From positions 52,557 through 116,556 of the forward strand of contig CANHGK010000007.1 in assembly GCA_947460235.1 (NCBI GenBank): a stretch of 64,000 nt of DNA. The letters are read 5' to 3'. This document shows, in pieces, positions 1 to 10,540 of the stretch. The notes beneath the pieces were generated by a model, which saw nothing but the letters and a program-made list of their open reading frames with translations, did not search any database and was not told the origin of the DNA. A program made the position numbers and the translations under genes. Every line of letters starts with the position of its first letter. Position 1 is the stretch's first letter. Source of the DNA: Paenibacillaceae bacterium (lineage in GTDB: Bacteria; Bacillota; Bacilli; Paenibacillales; CANHGK01).

Positions 1-2114
1 ATAAAGGACTTAAACCAAATGAAGTTTATCAATACAATGTAAAAGCAATCGATAGCTCAGGAAATCGTTCGTTGAAAGCAGTTGAATTGTTGACATCCAC
101 AACTGATGATAAAGTGGCTCCGACGGCACCTACTGTGACCCAATTGCTAAGTAAGAATGATTCGGCTGTCAAAATTGGTTGGAACCCAGGTAGTGATAAT
201 AATGTGGTTTCTGGTTATCAAATTTTCCGAAATGGTAAACAAATATCTGTCGTAGGTTCAGTCAATAATTTTGAAGATACAAGTGTTTCATCCGGTACCG
301 AATATACGTATACCGTTCGGTCGGTTGATGCGAGCGGAAATGTTTCTGCAGATAGTGTTGTTTTGAAAGTAACAACCGATCTTCCGGTTACGATTTATTA
401 CAAATCCACCGGAACAACGTATGTAAGTTACGGTTATGTTTCAAGTGGAACAACAGCATCCCAATGGACGGTTTCACCTGGAGTAAAATTAGACGAATCT
501 GAATATATCGGTTACAAAAAAATCGATATTAAATTAGGTTCATACAGTTCGATTCAAGCGGCCTTTAACAATGGAGATGGAATTTGGGATAACAATAACT
601 ATAAAAACTATTCGTTCACGAAAGGGCTATATACGATTGTTGATAAAGTGATTGTAACGGGTAAACCAGTAGCGTCATTACGACCTACGACGACACCAGT
701 TGTTACATCAACTCCACTTGCAACAGGAACACCATATGTGAAACCGTCTTCGAGTCCGAATGGTACCGACACAGAGAAACCATCAGTTCCATTGAATTTA
801 AAAGTATTAAATCGCACGGCAACAACAATTCAATTTGGTTGGTCTGCATCTTCAGATAATGTTGAAGTGACCAAATATGATGTCTATGAGAATGGTGTCT
901 TTGTTGCAAGTGTTTCAGCTGGAATTCAACTGATCAAACAAATTAATTTAAGCCCGGATTCCATTTATGCCTATTCCGTTGTTGCGATTGATAAAGCAGG
1001 TAATCGTTCTGCCGCTTCTGCAACATTAACAACATCGACGACAAATCAAATGGTTTCTGTATTTTATAACACGTCGATTACTCAACCGATGTTTCATTAT
1101 CGCTTGGAAGGTTCAAATCAATGGACGATTCAACCAGGAATTCCGATGAATCAAACAAATTTAAAAGATTGGTTTAAGGTTGATATTGATTTGGCTGCTG
1201 CACAAAATGTTGCAGAAGCTGCATTTTATGTGGGTATGGGTTCATTGCCATGGGATAATAATGGAAACAAAAATTATCGTTTTGAGCCTGGAACGTGGTC
1301 GGTTTCCAAAGGAGTAATGACAAAAGGAACACCTGCAGGTTATGCAACACTTACACCATTGCCTACTGCTACACCGACCATTAGTCCGTTAACGACACCG
1401 GTTATTGCGAAACAAGCAACGGTTTACTATTACTCCAATGAGTCGGTTGCAAACTTGCATTACACATTGGATGGAATTACGTGGACAACGCTACCTGGAT
1501 TAGAAATGATAAAATCTGAGTTTGCGGATTATTACAAGAAAACGATAACCATCGGGAGTGCCAAAAACGCACAAGTAGCATTCAATAATGGTAAAAGTGT
1601 TTGGAATAGTAATGGAAATAAAAACTATCTGATTTCAGAAGGAGTCTGGACTGTAAATAATGAGAACCAATTGTTGGCAGGAACTCCGGTTCCAGCAGTT
1701 GGTGTAACGACTTCTCCCAATACGATAGCAACACCATTGCCAACGCCAATTGTAGTAACGGAAACACCGCTACCAACGTCAAGCATTACTCCGGTAACAA
1801 CGACAACACCAGTTCCAGCGCAAGTGGTTGTAACCTTAAAAGTGAATTATGATACACAAGGTTTGGGCGATATTTGGTGTTATTTCAGAAATGAAGTCGG
1901 GGCATGGTCCAACACAAAAATGACGATGGATTCAGGAAACAATTGGACGATCTCTGAATTGTTAACACCTGGTTTGACGTATCAATATAAATATTTTAAG
2001 CTAATTGGTACGGATAAAGCATGGGAATCAATTGATTCGAAAAATCATGTACTCATTCCTACTACGGCAAATATTCAAACACAAATAGACACATGGGGAT
2101 TAAACTTAAAATAA
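1..2114 (+). CDS. C-terminal part of a secreted starch-binding (CBM25/FnIII) protein, 5' end outside window
   Basis: The frame is open from base 3, so the gene starts upstream and about 703 residues are visible. In order: the end of an FnIII domain; a full FnIII domain (about residues 38-127); a CBM25-like module with the WDNN...NY signature; a Pro/Thr linker; another FnIII; a second CBM25 (PWDNNGNKNY); a linker; a third CBM25 (VWNSNGNKNY); a long TP-rich linker; and a last module of about 90 residues that resembles CBM20-type starch-binding domains. CBM25 modules bind starch granules. By family, the missing N-terminus is probably an extracellular amylase or pullulanase, but no catalytic domain is visible, so that is inference. 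Low-complexity Pro/Thr linkers are typical of secreted depolymerases. Confidence 0.85.
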   Translation, partial: KGLKPNEVYQYNVKAIDSSGNRSLKAVELLTSTTDDKVAPTAPTVTQLLSKNDSAVKIGWNPGSDNNVVSGYQIFRNGKQISVVGSVNNFEDTSVSSGTEYTYTVRSVDASGNVSADSVVLKVTTDLPVTIYYKSTGTTYVSYGYVSSGTTASQWTVSPGVKLDESEYIGYKKIDIKLGSYSSIQAAFNNGDGIWDNNNYKNYSFTKGLYTIVDKVIVTGKPVASLRPTTTPVVTSTPLATGTPYVKPSSSPNGTDTEKPSVPLNLKVLNRTATTIQFGWSASSDNVEVTKYDVYENGVFVASVSAGIQLIKQINLSPDSIYAYSVVAIDKAGNRSAASATLTTSTTNQMVSVFYNTSITQPMFHYRLEGSNQWTIQPGIPMNQTNLKDWFKVDIDLAAAQNVAEAAFYVGMGSLPWDNNGNKNYRFEPGTWSVSKGVMTKGTPAGYATLTPLPTATPTISPLTTPVIAKQATVYYYSNESVANLHYTLDGITWTTLPGLEMIKSEFADYYKKTITIGSAKNAQVAFNNGKSVWNSNGNKNYLISEGVWTVNNENQLLAGTPVPAVGVTTSPNTIATPLPTPIVVTETPLPTSSITPVTTTTPVPAQVVVTLKVNYDTQGLGDIWCYFRNEVGAWSNTKMTMDSGNNWTISELLTPGLTYQYKYFKLIGTDKAWESIDSKNHVLIPTTANIQTQIDTWGLNLK

Positions 2115-2117
2115 AAA

Positions 2118-2144
2118 AACCTGTTGCGGAATTCTCAACAGGTT
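2118..2144 (-). terminator. Rho-independent terminator for ytpI (minus strand)
   Basis: A perfect 9-bp stem, AACCTGTTG / CAACAGGTT, is followed on the minus strand by a run of seven T. It starts just after the stop codon of the plus-strand starch-binding gene, so the convergent genes share this space. Confidence 0.75.
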
Positions 2145-2145
2145 G

Positions 2146-2182
2146 GGGACTGACTCCATGACTTGAGACAGAGGTCAGTCCC
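2146..2182. repeat. Imperfect palindrome between two terminators
   Basis: The arms GGGACTGAC and GTCAGTCCC flank a 19-base centre. There is no T tract on either side, so it does not look like a terminator. The GGGACTG-type palindrome recalls REP-like repeats of Bacillota, but a single copy here cannot prove that. Confidence 0.5.
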
Positions 2183-2186
2183 TTGG

Positions 2187-2219
2187 CCGTCCGGTTTAAT
2201 CCCGGGCGGTTTAATTTTT
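2187..2219 (+). terminator. Rho-independent terminator for the starch-binding protein gene
   Basis: CCGTCCGG pairs with CCGGGCGG (one G-U pair) around a 7-base loop and is followed by TTTAATTTTT on the plus strand. It lies about 75 bases after the stop codon of the upstream gene. Confidence 0.7.
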
Positions 2220-2289
2220 CAAAAAAACAGAACATATATTCGTATTCACTATTCAAATTAAGTATTATTTTAGGTATAATCAAATTGCA

Positions 2290-2592
2290 TTATTTATTTG
2301 TTTCTTTCCAATTTTTAAATCCAGCAAATAAATTGTATCCGCCGAGCAATACGCAGATGCCTACGAAAATATAGCGTGGTGTGGAGATGATAGGCGCACT
2401 TAATTGGATGCCTGCAATGCCCAGCATTAGTGCACCCATAGACATATTTAGTTTGCCATGAACGTGTCGGTTCCGTTCGGAGTTCTGGGCACCGTGTCTG
2501 GATTGAATACTGAATCGGATGGATAAGATCATTGCGCCGATTACGACAATGAAAAGAATGATTTGAATGATAAATTCGATATTGATTTGCAT
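2290..2592 (-). CDS. ytpI: YtpI-like small membrane protein
   Basis: 100 residues beginning MQINIEFIIQ. The start is chosen because AAGGAGG lies seven bases upstream; the longer open frame has no such site. Three hydrophobic segments are visible (about residues 5-25, 50-66 and 72-88). The protein matches the YtpI family of Bacilli, which also lies beside dnaE in Bacillus. No biochemical function is established for the family. It is transcribed divergently from dnaE and ends at a clear terminator. Confidence 0.8.
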   Translation of the reverse strand: MQINIEFIIQIILFIVVIGAMILSIRFSIQSRHGAQNSERNRHVHGKLNMSMGALMLGIAGIQLSAPIISTPRYIFVGICVLLGGYNLFAGFKNWKETNK

Positions 2593-2684
2593 TTTTTCGA
2601 CCTCCTTTTGGAGAAATTGTAACAGTCTTTTTATGGAATGTCGATTTTTAGCCGAGATATGATCATCATTGGGGAGGTTTTGAA

Positions 2685-5600
2685 GTGAGGACATTTGTTC
2701 ATTTGCATGTTCATAGTGAATACAGTCTTTTGGATGGTGTTGCACGAATTCAAGATCTCGTCAAAACAGCGAAACAACATCAAATGTCAGCGATTGCACT
2801 GACCGATCACGGTGTCATGTATGGTGCAATCTCTTTTTATCGTACATGTATAGATCACGGTATTAAACCGATTATTGGATGTGAATTTTATATAACGAGT
2901 GGTGAACTGTCAGATCGTTCCAAACCTGAACTTGGATTAAATCATATTACGATTTTAGCAATGAATGATATTGGTTATCGTAATTTATTAAAGTTGAATT
3001 CGATTGCTCATTTGGATGGATTTTATTATAAACCACGAATTGATGAACTTACATTATTTGAACATAATGCGGGGTTAATTGTACTTAGCGGATGCTTAAA
3101 AGGCATTATTCCGCAATTGTTGTTGCAACATCGATGGGATGAGGCGGAAGCTACAGCAATTCGGTATCGCGACCAATTTGGTGATCGGTTTTATTTAGAG
3201 ATTCAGGATCATGGATTGGCATCGCAACAAAGAATACGACCATATTTAATTGAGTTGGCAAACAAATGTAATATTCTAATGGTAGCCACGAACGATGTGC
3301 ACTATATTACTAAGGAAGATGCGGAAATACAGGACATATGTTTATGTATTGCAACGGGGAAGACTGTAGATCAAGTGGATCGGTTTCGTATTGAAGGTGA
3401 TCAGCTATATTTTAGGTCAACGACCGAAATGAACGAATTGTTTTATGATATTCCTCAAGCAGTCGATGAAAGCGTGCGAATTGCAGAGCGCTGTAATTTA
3501 ACAATTGAATTCGGTAAATTCCAAATGCCTTCATTTCCGTCCAATGATCGCGATTCTCTGCTTATGTTGCGGGACCTTTGCGATCAAAGTATGTTGACTA
3601 TCTTTTCGAAGCGAATTGACGATTCGGACCGACGATTGCAAATGACACAAAGACTTGAATATGAATTAGAAATGATTCATCGAATGGGGTATACAGATTA
3701 TTTTTTAATTGTATGGGATTTTATGCGGTTCGCAAAATCGCAAGGGATTCGTACTGGACCTGGACGTGGCTCTTCTGCAGGTAGTTTTGTTGCCTATTTA
3801 TTAGGGATTACACAAGTGAATCCTCTTGATTACGGATTAATATTTGAGCGTTTTTTGAATCCTGCTCGTGTTTCAATGCCAGATATCGATATCGATTTTC
3901 CAGACGATCGACGTGATGAGGTCATACAATATGTTAAGCTACGCTACGGGGAAGATCGTGTAGCGCAAATTATTACCTTTGGAACGATGGCAGCAAAAGC
4001 AGCAATTCGCGATGTAGGTCGTGCGATGGGATTACCTTTTTATGAGGTCGATCAATTGGCAAAGTCAATCCCGAATCAAGTTGGAATAACATTAACAGAA
4101 GCTGAATTGGAATCAGAATTGATGCGTGGGTTGCTATCCAAAAATGAATCGATGCGTAAACTAATGAGTATTGCCAAACGAGTTGAAGGTTTGCCGCGTC
4201 ATGTCTCTACACACGCTGCTGGGATTGTCATCGCACCACGTCCATTAACTGAACTTGTACCTTTGCAGGAGGGCCATTCTGGGATGGCAATGACACAATA
4301 TGCAATGGAACAGTTAGAATCCGTAGGATTATTAAAGATGGATTTTCTAGGGTTACGGACATTAACGATTATCGATCGGACCGTTGCTTTGTTGCGTGCT
4401 TCTGGGTATGAACAGCAATTATTTCCGCCCGATGACCTAATGAACGATCCTATTACGTTTCAAAGCTTATGTAAAGGCGAATCTAGTGGCGTTTTTCAAC
4501 TTGAATCCAAGGGGATGCGAAACGTATTGAAGGAGTTAAAACCAAGTTGTTTTAACGACTTGATTGCGATTTTAGCGTTGTATCGACCAGGACCTATGGA
4601 ATTTATCCCGGAGTATATTGCTTGTAAGCATGGACGCCAAGACATTCGCTTACCACACCACTTGCTTGGGCCAATATTAAATGATACCTATGGAATTATT
4701 GTTTACCAAGAGCAAATTATGCGTATTGCTTCTGAGATGGCTGGTTTTACGCTCGCGGAAGCGGATTTGCTACGTAGGGCGATATCAAAGAAAAAGAAAG
4801 AAATACTCGATGAGCAACGCGAAAAATTCGTTTCTGGTTGTTTGAAAGGTGGATTCACTCTAGCTGAATCGGATCAGGTGTACGATCTGATTGTACGGTT
4901 TGCAGATTACGGATTTCCAAGGGCACATGCTGCGGCTTATGCAGTGCTTGCATATCAGACAGCATACTTAAAAGCACATTTTACACTCGAATTTATGGCA
5001 TCAACGATCTCATCTTCAATGTCCCAACAAAATAAAGTTTCTGAATATGTGGATTCTGCACGTCAATTGGGCATACAAATTTTAATGCCGGATATAAATA
5101 AAAGCGAGTCTGGATTTAGCGTTTCTAGGCAGGAAAATGGGATTCGGTTTGGGTTGTTGGCAATTAAAAATGTAGGTATTTATGCAACACAGGCGATTTT
5201 GAAAGAACGCAAAAAGAAATCATTTATGCACTTACGTGATTTTTGCAGACGCGTGGATTTACGTGTTGTCACGAAGCGAGTGGTAGAATCATTGATTCAA
5301 AGTGGAGCTACTTCGTCGTTACAAGGTACGCGCAAAGAGCAATTGGCAATGTTGGATGACCTCATGGAAGAGTCCATCCGTTGGCGCAAAGATCGTGAAA
5401 TGTTACAGTTAGATCTATTTGATTTTCATGAGCAAGATACTGCACCAACGGCAATCCGAACGATGATTAAAGATAGCATTTGGGAAGTGCTTGCCTGGGA
5501 AAATGAGTTGTTAGGAATGGCTGTTAGTGCACACCCAATGGATGAATATCAAGATGAATTAACGAAGTTAACGATAGATCCAATTGTTCTTTTGGATGAA

Positions 5601-6158
5601 ATGAAAGATGGTCACGAAATTTGGACGACTGGCGTTGTGATTGACCTTCAGAAAATAATGACAAAGAAAAAGCTTCCGATGGCTTTTGCGAGTATTTCGG
5701 ACCGAACAAGTGACATTGAGTTATTACTTTTCCCGAACGTTTGGCGCAAAGTTCAAGAATGGATGTCTTCACAAAGAAGAGTTGCAGTTCGTGGAACATT
5801 ACAATTTCAAGACGAAAAGAAACAAATATTAGTCGAAGAAATTCTGAATTTGGACGATACAACTGCTTGGTCAATCCTGCGTTCCAAAACACGAAAGGAA
5901 TCATTATCTAATGATTTGGTTCTGTTCATCCGAATTTCAAAATGGAATAAAAATGAATCTAAAATGATAAAATTAAACGAAATATTACAGAAATATCCAG
6001 GAAATACACCAGTTTGTTTATTCTATGATGAGACGAAACAAGTCGTACATCTTGGAGAACATTGTAAAATCAAACCGAACTTTTCCATGGAAAAAGAAAT
6101 CAAACATTTATTAGGGCAAGATTCTTATAAAATTAAATCAGTCCATCAAAAATTTTGA
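2685..6158 (+). CDS. dnaE: DNA polymerase III subunit alpha, DnaE type
   Basis: 1157 residues from a GTG start preceded by GGGGAGG. An N-terminal PHP domain starts at HLHVHSEYSLLDG (about residue 6). The polymerase core carries GPGRGSSAGS (about 358) and the catalytic PDIDIDF (about 400), followed by the fingers and tandem HhH region. A C-terminal OB fold lies near residues 980-1055. It has DnaE order (PHP-polymerase-OB) and no exonuclease domain, so it is not PolC. In Bacilli, DnaE extends RNA primers before handing over to PolC. It heads the dnaE-accDA-pyk order seen in Bacillus. It is slightly longer than the 1115 residues of B. subtilis DnaE. Confidence 0.97.
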   Translation: MRTFVHLHVHSEYSLLDGVARIQDLVKTAKQHQMSAIALTDHGVMYGAISFYRTCIDHGIKPIIGCEFYITSGELSDRSKPELGLNHITILAMNDIGYRNLLKLNSIAHLDGFYYKPRIDELTLFEHNAGLIVLSGCLKGIIPQLLLQHRWDEAEATAIRYRDQFGDRFYLEIQDHGLASQQRIRPYLIELANKCNILMVATNDVHYITKEDAEIQDICLCIATGKTVDQVDRFRIEGDQLYFRSTTEMNELFYDIPQAVDESVRIAERCNLTIEFGKFQMPSFPSNDRDSLLMLRDLCDQSMLTIFSKRIDDSDRRLQMTQRLEYELEMIHRMGYTDYFLIVWDFMRFAKSQGIRTGPGRGSSAGSFVAYLLGITQVNPLDYGLIFERFLNPARVSMPDIDIDFPDDRRDEVIQYVKLRYGEDRVAQIITFGTMAAKAAIRDVGRAMGLPFYEVDQLAKSIPNQVGITLTEAELESELMRGLLSKNESMRKLMSIAKRVEGLPRHVSTHAAGIVIAPRPLTELVPLQEGHSGMAMTQYAMEQLESVGLLKMDFLGLRTLTIIDRTVALLRASGYEQQLFPPDDLMNDPITFQSLCKGESSGVFQLESKGMRNVLKELKPSCFNDLIAILALYRPGPMEFIPEYIACKHGRQDIRLPHHLLGPILNDTYGIIVYQEQIMRIASEMAGFTLAEADLLRRAISKKKKEILDEQREKFVSGCLKGGFTLAESDQVYDLIVRFADYGFPRAHAAAYAVLAYQTAYLKAHFTLEFMASTISSSMSQQNKVSEYVDSARQLGIQILMPDINKSESGFSVSRQENGIRFGLLAIKNVGIYATQAILKERKKKSFMHLRDFCRRVDLRVVTKRVVESLIQSGATSSLQGTRKEQLAMLDDLMEESIRWRKDREMLQLDLFDFHEQDTAPTAIRTMIKDSIWEVLAWENELLGMAVSAHPMDEYQDELTKLTIDPIVLLDEMKDGHEIWTTGVVIDLQKIMTKKKLPMAFASISDRTSDIELLLFPNVWRKVQEWMSSQRRVAVRGTLQFQDEKKQILVEEILNLDDTTAWSILRSKTRKESLSNDLVLFIRISKWNKNESKMIKLNEILQKYPGNTPVCLFYDETKQVVHLGEHCKIKPNFSMEKEIKHLLGQDSYKIKSVHQKF

Positions 6159-6309
6159 TCCTCTTTGAAATTGGTTGCGTGCAATTTAAACCCTATGATA
6201 TTATGGTTTGGATGAACAGCGGGTTATACTGCAGGCTCCTTACTTAATATAGATTTCATGCTTGTCATGCGTCTCAGGTGTCGTCGGATGGACCGGATTG
6301 GAGGATTTT

Positions 6310-7245
6310 GTGACTGTATTTGATCAACTGTTTCCAAGAAAGAAAGTGTACATCAATATTCCTGCGGAGCGTCGCACGCCAACGGTGAAGCCGATTGCTT
6401 CCGTAGAAGAATCATTAGATGAAGTCGTACAATCGCCGAAAGAATTGCCGAACAATTTGATTTATAAATGTCCTCGTTGTACGAAACAATACTTCACCAA
6501 AGAGTTTGAGAAGAATGAAAAGGTTTGTCCAGCTTGTAATTTCCATGGACGTTTGAATGCGATCGAGCGTATTCAAATTACACTTGATGAGGGTACATTT
6601 GAAGAATATCAAGCAGATATGGTAAGTGTGGACCCTCTGAATTTTCCGGGCTATAAAGAGAAGTATGCAAAACATCAATTGAATACTGGTTTCCGGGACG
6701 CGATTATTACGGGTCAAGGTGAAATTACAGGAAATCCAGTGATCATTGCCGCAATGAGTTTTGAATTTTTTGGTGGGAGTATGGGCTCCGTCGTCGGTGA
6801 GAAAATTGCTTACGCGATTGAACAAGCAATCCATAGTAAACACCCGTTAATTATTTTCTCTACATCTGGCGGTGCTCGGATGGAAGAAAGTATTCTAAGC
6901 TTGATGCAAATGGCAAAAACAAGTGCTTTACTTTCTCAACTGGCTGAAGAGCGTGGGTTATTTATTTCCGTATTAACAGATCCGACGCTTGGCGGTGTTA
7001 GTGCGAGTTTTGCGATGCTCGGAGATGTAAATATTGCTGAACCTGGTGCAATAGTTGGATTTACTGGACGTCGTGTCATCGAACAGACGATTCGTCAAAA
7101 GTTGCCGGATAATTTCCAAACATCAGAATTTAACTTGAAGCATGGTCAATTAGACATGGTTGTACATCGTCAAGAATTAAAATCAGTATTAGGTAATTTG
7201 CTCGATATGCATCGAGTCACACCATCTGTTGTGGAGGGATTCTGA
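6310..7245 (+). CDS. accD: Acetyl-CoA carboxylase carboxyltransferase subunit beta
   Basis: 311 residues. A longer frame begins at 6262, but GTG at 6310 has GGAGG five bases upstream and gives a family-like N-terminus, [13 protein letters not shown] four-cysteine zinc ribbon follows (C54, C57, C73, C76). The carboxyltransferase crotonase fold contains the [10 protein letters not shown] stretch and the [12 protein letters not shown] region. With AccA it transfers the carboxyl group from biotin to acetyl-CoA, the first step of fatty acid synthesis. The 151-base gap after dnaE holds no clear gene; a weak TATTAT at about 6199 might be a -10 box. It overlaps accA by one base. Confidence 0.95.
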   Translation: MTVFDQLFPRKKVYINIPAERRTPTVKPIASVEESLDEVVQSPKELPNNLIYKCPRCTKQYFTKEFEKNEKVCPACNFHGRLNAIERIQITLDEGTFEEYQADMVSVDPLNFPGYKEKYAKHQLNTGFRDAIITGQGEITGNPVIIAAMSFEFFGGSMGSVVGEKIAYAIEQAIHSKHPLIIFSTSGGARMEESILSLMQMAKTSALLSQLAEERGLFISVLTDPTLGGVSASFAMLGDVNIAEPGAIVGFTGRRVIEQTIRQKLPDNFQTSEFNLKHGQLDMVVHRQELKSVLGNLLDMHRVTPSVVEGF

Positions 7246-8276
7246 TGGCAGGAGAAGCTTCATTCGAGCAACCGTTAGTTCAACTTCGAACAAAAATCGA
7301 AGAGACGAAGAAGTTTTCAGCGGCGCAAAAAGTAGATATGAGTGATATGATTTCCAAGTTGGAGCAGGAATATACAACTATAGAGCAATCAATCTACGAA
7401 AATCTAAAGCCTTCAGAAAAAATGCAATTAGCGAGACATGCTCAACGTCCTACGACGCTTGAATATATTGCTGAAATTTTCACAGATTTTATAGAACTCC
7501 ATGGTGATCGTTCTTATGGCGATGATTTAGCCATTGTCGGAGGAATTGCGAAGTTGAACGGCTTGCCGGTCACGGTTGTCGGACATCAAAAAGGTAAGGA
7601 TACAAAAGATAATATAGCCCGCAATTTTGGAATGCCTCATCCTGAAGGATTCCGAAAAGCATTGCGATTAATGCAACAAGCGGACAAATTTTCGAGACCG
7701 ATCATTACTTTTATTGATACACCAGGTGCATTTCCAGGTAGTGCTGCAGAAGAACGCGGACAAGGGGAAGCAATTGCACGGAATTTACGCGAAATGGCTT
7801 CATTCGGAGTTCCAATCATTTGCATCGTTATTGGTGAAGGTGGAAGTGGTGGTGCGTTGGCACTGGGCGTTGGAAATCGCGTATTAATGCTTGAGCACTC
7901 GATTTATTCTGTAAGTTCACCTGAAGCTGCGGCTTCGATCTTATGGAAAGATGCCACCCAAGCTCACCGTGCAGCCGAGGCGATGCGCATTACATCGAAA
8001 GATATGTTAGAATTAGGTGTAGTCGATCAAATCATTGTTGAACCGCTGGGTGGATCACATCGCGATACAACACTTCAGGCTCAATTCATGAAAGATGCCA
8101 TTATCTCTAACTTAAAAGAAATGTTGCCAATGACTCCGCATCAATTAAAAATGGATCGTTGTGCGAAATTCCGACGAATTGGTCAGTTTATGATGATTGG
8201 ATCTCCAAATGACAATGCCGTTTCCTCATCTACTACAAATGCTAAATTGCAACAAAATGGGTTAAAAGTAAACTAA
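7245..8276 (+). CDS. accA: Acetyl-CoA carboxylase carboxyltransferase subunit alpha
   Basis: 343 residues. ATG overlaps the accD stop (TGATG) and has GGAGGG just upstream, which implies translational coupling and equal amounts of the two subunits. An N-terminal coiled-coil helix (residues 10-60) precedes the carboxyltransferase domain with [28 protein letters not shown] and [12 protein letters not shown]. The C-terminal tail, after about residue 315, is Ser/Thr/Asn-rich and longer than usual. In Bacillus the next genes are pfkA and pyk; here pfkA is missing and pyk follows directly. Confidence 0.95.
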   Translation: MAGEASFEQPLVQLRTKIEETKKFSAAQKVDMSDMISKLEQEYTTIEQSIYENLKPSEKMQLARHAQRPTTLEYIAEIFTDFIELHGDRSYGDDLAIVGGIAKLNGLPVTVVGHQKGKDTKDNIARNFGMPHPEGFRKALRLMQQADKFSRPIITFIDTPGAFPGSAAEERGQGEAIARNLREMASFGVPIICIVIGEGGSGGALALGVGNRVLMLEHSIYSVSSPEAAASILWKDATQAHRAAEAMRITSKDMLELGVVDQIIVEPLGGSHRDTTLQAQFMKDAIISNLKEMLPMTPHQLKMDRCAKFRRIGQFMMIGSPNDNAVSSSTTNAKLQQNGLKVN

Positions 8277-8296
8277 TAAAATATAAACACTATGGT

Positions 8297-8321
8297 CCGG
8301 CCTTCCCCATTGGATGGCCGG
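8297..8321 (+). promoter_or_regulatory. GC-rich hairpin in the leader just before pyk
   Basis: CCGGCC and GGCCGG can form a stem 24 bases ahead of the pyk start codon. No T run follows, so it is not a terminator. It could be an mRNA processing or stability element between accA and pyk; role unproven. Confidence 0.35.
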
Positions 8322-8345
8322 TTCGCATGGGTAGGAGGAGCAAGT

Positions 8346-10100
8346 ATGCGTAAGACAAAAATCGTTTGCACTATTGGTCCATCGAGTGAATCCTTGGAAA
8401 ATATCAAGAAATTAATGCTCGCTGGAATGAATGTAGCGCGATTAAACTTTTCACATGGTGATTTTGAAGAGCACGGTGCACGTATTCTCAATTTGAAACA
8501 AGCACGAGAAGAATTGAATTTACCGGTTGCCATTTTATTGGACACGAAAGGTCCAGAAATTCGCACAGGTAAATTAAGCGTTGATTCCGTTGAACTGGTT
8601 CAAGGAGATCAATTAATTTTGACAACGCAAGAAATTCTTGGTGATGCTACGCGAATGCATATCACATATGATAAATTGCCCCAAGATGTTACAATTGGCG
8701 ATACCATTTTAATCGATGATGGTTTAATCGGTTTGACAGTTGATCGTGTTGAGGGAACTGAGATTTTCACTACGATCAAAAATGGTGGTACCGTGAAAAG
8801 TAAAAAAGGTGTAAATGTTCCTGGCGTTAAAATTACGTTACCTGGTATTACTGAAAAAGACCGTGCGGATATTGTTTTTGGTATTGAACAAGGGATCGAT
8901 TTTATTGCTGCTTCTTTCGTGCGTAAAGCTCATGACGTAATGGATATCCGTGAATTACTTGAGAAACATAATGCAACAAAGATTCAAATTATCTCTAAAA
9001 TTGAGAATCAAGAGGGTGTCGATAATCTTGATTCAATTCTCGAAGTTTCGGATGGATTGATGGTTGCTCGTGGAGATTTGGGCGTTGAGATTCCAGCGGA
9101 AGATGTTCCAATTGTTCAAAAATTAATGATTCAAAAGGGCAATAAAGCAGGTAAACCAGTCATTACAGCTACTCAAATGTTGGATTCTATGCAACGCAAT
9201 CCACGTCCAACGCGTGCGGAAGCAAGCGACGTTGCGAATGCCATTTTTGATGGTACAGATGCAATTATGTTGTCTGGCGAAACTGCTGCAGGAAAATATC
9301 CAATTGAATCCGTTGAGACGATGGCTCGGATTGCAGTAAAGGCAGAATCTTCCTTGCAATATCGTGAAATTTTTGAACGGACAAGCCATGAGCGCCAAGT
9401 AACCATTACAGAAGCAATTAGCCAATCGGTTGCGAATATTGCTTTGGACTTAGATGCAAAAGCGATTATTACAGCGACAGAATCTGGTTTTACCGCTCGT
9501 ATGGTTTCAAAATATCGTCCTAAATCACCAATCATTGCCGTAACTCCTGATAAGGGTAATTTGCGTCGGATGAACTTGGTATGGGGATTAATTCCACTTC
9601 ATTGCGACATGGTTTCTACAACGGATGAAATGCTAGAAACTGCTGTTGAAACCGCAATGAAAACAGGTCGTTTGAATGTAGGGGATACAGTTGTCATCAC
9701 TGCGGGTGTACCTGTTGGTCGCTCAGGAACGACGAATCTTGTGAAAGTCCACACGATTGGCGAATTGATCGCACGTGGTCAAGGAATCGGAAGTTTACGT
9801 GCAAAAGGCATTGTTGTTTCAGGTTCAACACCGCAAGAGGTTGAATCCAACATGATTGATGGTGCAATTTTGGTTGCTCCTGCAACAGATAAAGAATGGA
9901 TGCCATTAATCAAACGTGCTTCAGCATTAATCACGGAGCAAGGTGGAATTACTTCACATGCAGCGGTTATTGGTGTTAGTCTTGGCATTCCAGTCATTGT
10001 TGGTGTTGAGAAGGCATTGCAAAAGCTTGTTAGTGGCTCTGATGTTACGGTGTATTCTGAAGCCGGTTTAATTTATTCCGGTAAGGCGAAGGTCATCTAA
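8346..10100 (+). CDS. pyk: Pyruvate kinase with C-terminal PEP-utilising mobile domain
   Basis: 584 residues starting [17 protein letters not shown] at 8346 is chosen because TAGGAGGAG lies just upstream and family members begin here. The barrel has [20 protein letters not shown], and the active-site stretch with [10 protein letters not shown] and [11 protein letters not shown]. After the standard C-terminal domain comes an extra domain of about 90 residues with [11 protein letters not shown], homologous to the phospho-histidine domain of PEP synthase. This extension is typical of Bacillus-type pyruvate kinases. It makes ATP and pyruvate from PEP. The stop codon overlaps the next start (TAATG). 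Confidence 0.96.
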   Translation: MRKTKIVCTIGPSSESLENIKKLMLAGMNVARLNFSHGDFEEHGARILNLKQAREELNLPVAILLDTKGPEIRTGKLSVDSVELVQGDQLILTTQEILGDATRMHITYDKLPQDVTIGDTILIDDGLIGLTVDRVEGTEIFTTIKNGGTVKSKKGVNVPGVKITLPGITEKDRADIVFGIEQGIDFIAASFVRKAHDVMDIRELLEKHNATKIQIISKIENQEGVDNLDSILEVSDGLMVARGDLGVEIPAEDVPIVQKLMIQKGNKAGKPVITATQMLDSMQRNPRPTRAEASDVANAIFDGTDAIMLSGETAAGKYPIESVETMARIAVKAESSLQYREIFERTSHERQVTITEAISQSVANIALDLDAKAIITATESGFTARMVSKYRPKSPIIAVTPDKGNLRRMNLVWGLIPLHCDMVSTTDEMLETAVETAMKTGRLNVGDTVVITAGVPVGRSGTTNLVKVHTIGELIARGQGIGSLRAKGIVVSGSTPQEVESNMIDGAILVAPATDKEWMPLIKRASALITEQGGITSHAAVIGVSLGIPVIVGVEKALQKLVSGSDVTVYSEAGLIYSGKAKVI

Positions 10101-10537
10101 TGCCATCTCTTTGGCAACAATTTAAGATTAGAGTTCGTTATCAAGAAACAGATCAAATGGGTGTTGTTTACCATACAAATTATTTGAATTGGTTTGAATG
10201 GGGACGAACGGAGTGGATTCGAACGTTTGGTCTTAGTTATAAACAATTCGAAGAGGCTGGACTATTACTTCCTGTAATAGAGGCATCCATCAAGTATCAT
10301 GCTGCTGCAGCATATGATCAGGAATTGATTATCCGTACAAGAGTTGAGAGCGTTCAGCCGATGACGATAAAATTCAACTCTGAAATTGTTGATGCGATGA
10401 ATCTAGATCAAAAAATTGCTTCAGGTTGGACCGAACACGTATGGATGAATACTTCCAAGAAGGTGCTTCGATTGGATCGGAATTCACCTGACTGGTATGA
10501 GCTACTTAAATCTACGATCGTGAATGCTAATGAATAA
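10100..10537 (+). CDS. YbgC/FadM-type acyl-CoA thioesterase (hotdog fold)
   Basis: 145 residues. Near the N-terminus it shows RYQETDQMGVVYHTNYLNWFEWGR, the 4-hydroxybenzoyl-CoA thioesterase/YbgC signature with the catalytic Asp at about residue 18. These enzymes hydrolyse acyl-CoA thioesters; the natural substrate cannot be read from sequence. The start overlaps the pyk stop, so the two are translationally coupled, and a strong terminator follows. A thioesterase after pyk is, from memory, common in Paenibacillus-like genomes. Confidence 0.85.
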   Translation: MPSLWQQFKIRVRYQETDQMGVVYHTNYLNWFEWGRTEWIRTFGLSYKQFEEAGLLLPVIEASIKYHAAAAYDQELIIRTRVESVQPMTIKFNSEIVDAMNLDQKIASGWTEHVWMNTSKKVLRLDRNSPDWYELLKSTIVNANE

Positions 10538-10540
10538 AAT

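Noticed and set aside
2145..2182. Third terminator in the convergent region
   Set aside because: The stem is good but no T tract follows on either strand; recorded as a palindrome instead.
6262..6309. Longer accD start
   Set aside because: The 16 extra codons are not family-like and have no ribosome-binding site; GGAGG lies five bases before GTG 6310.
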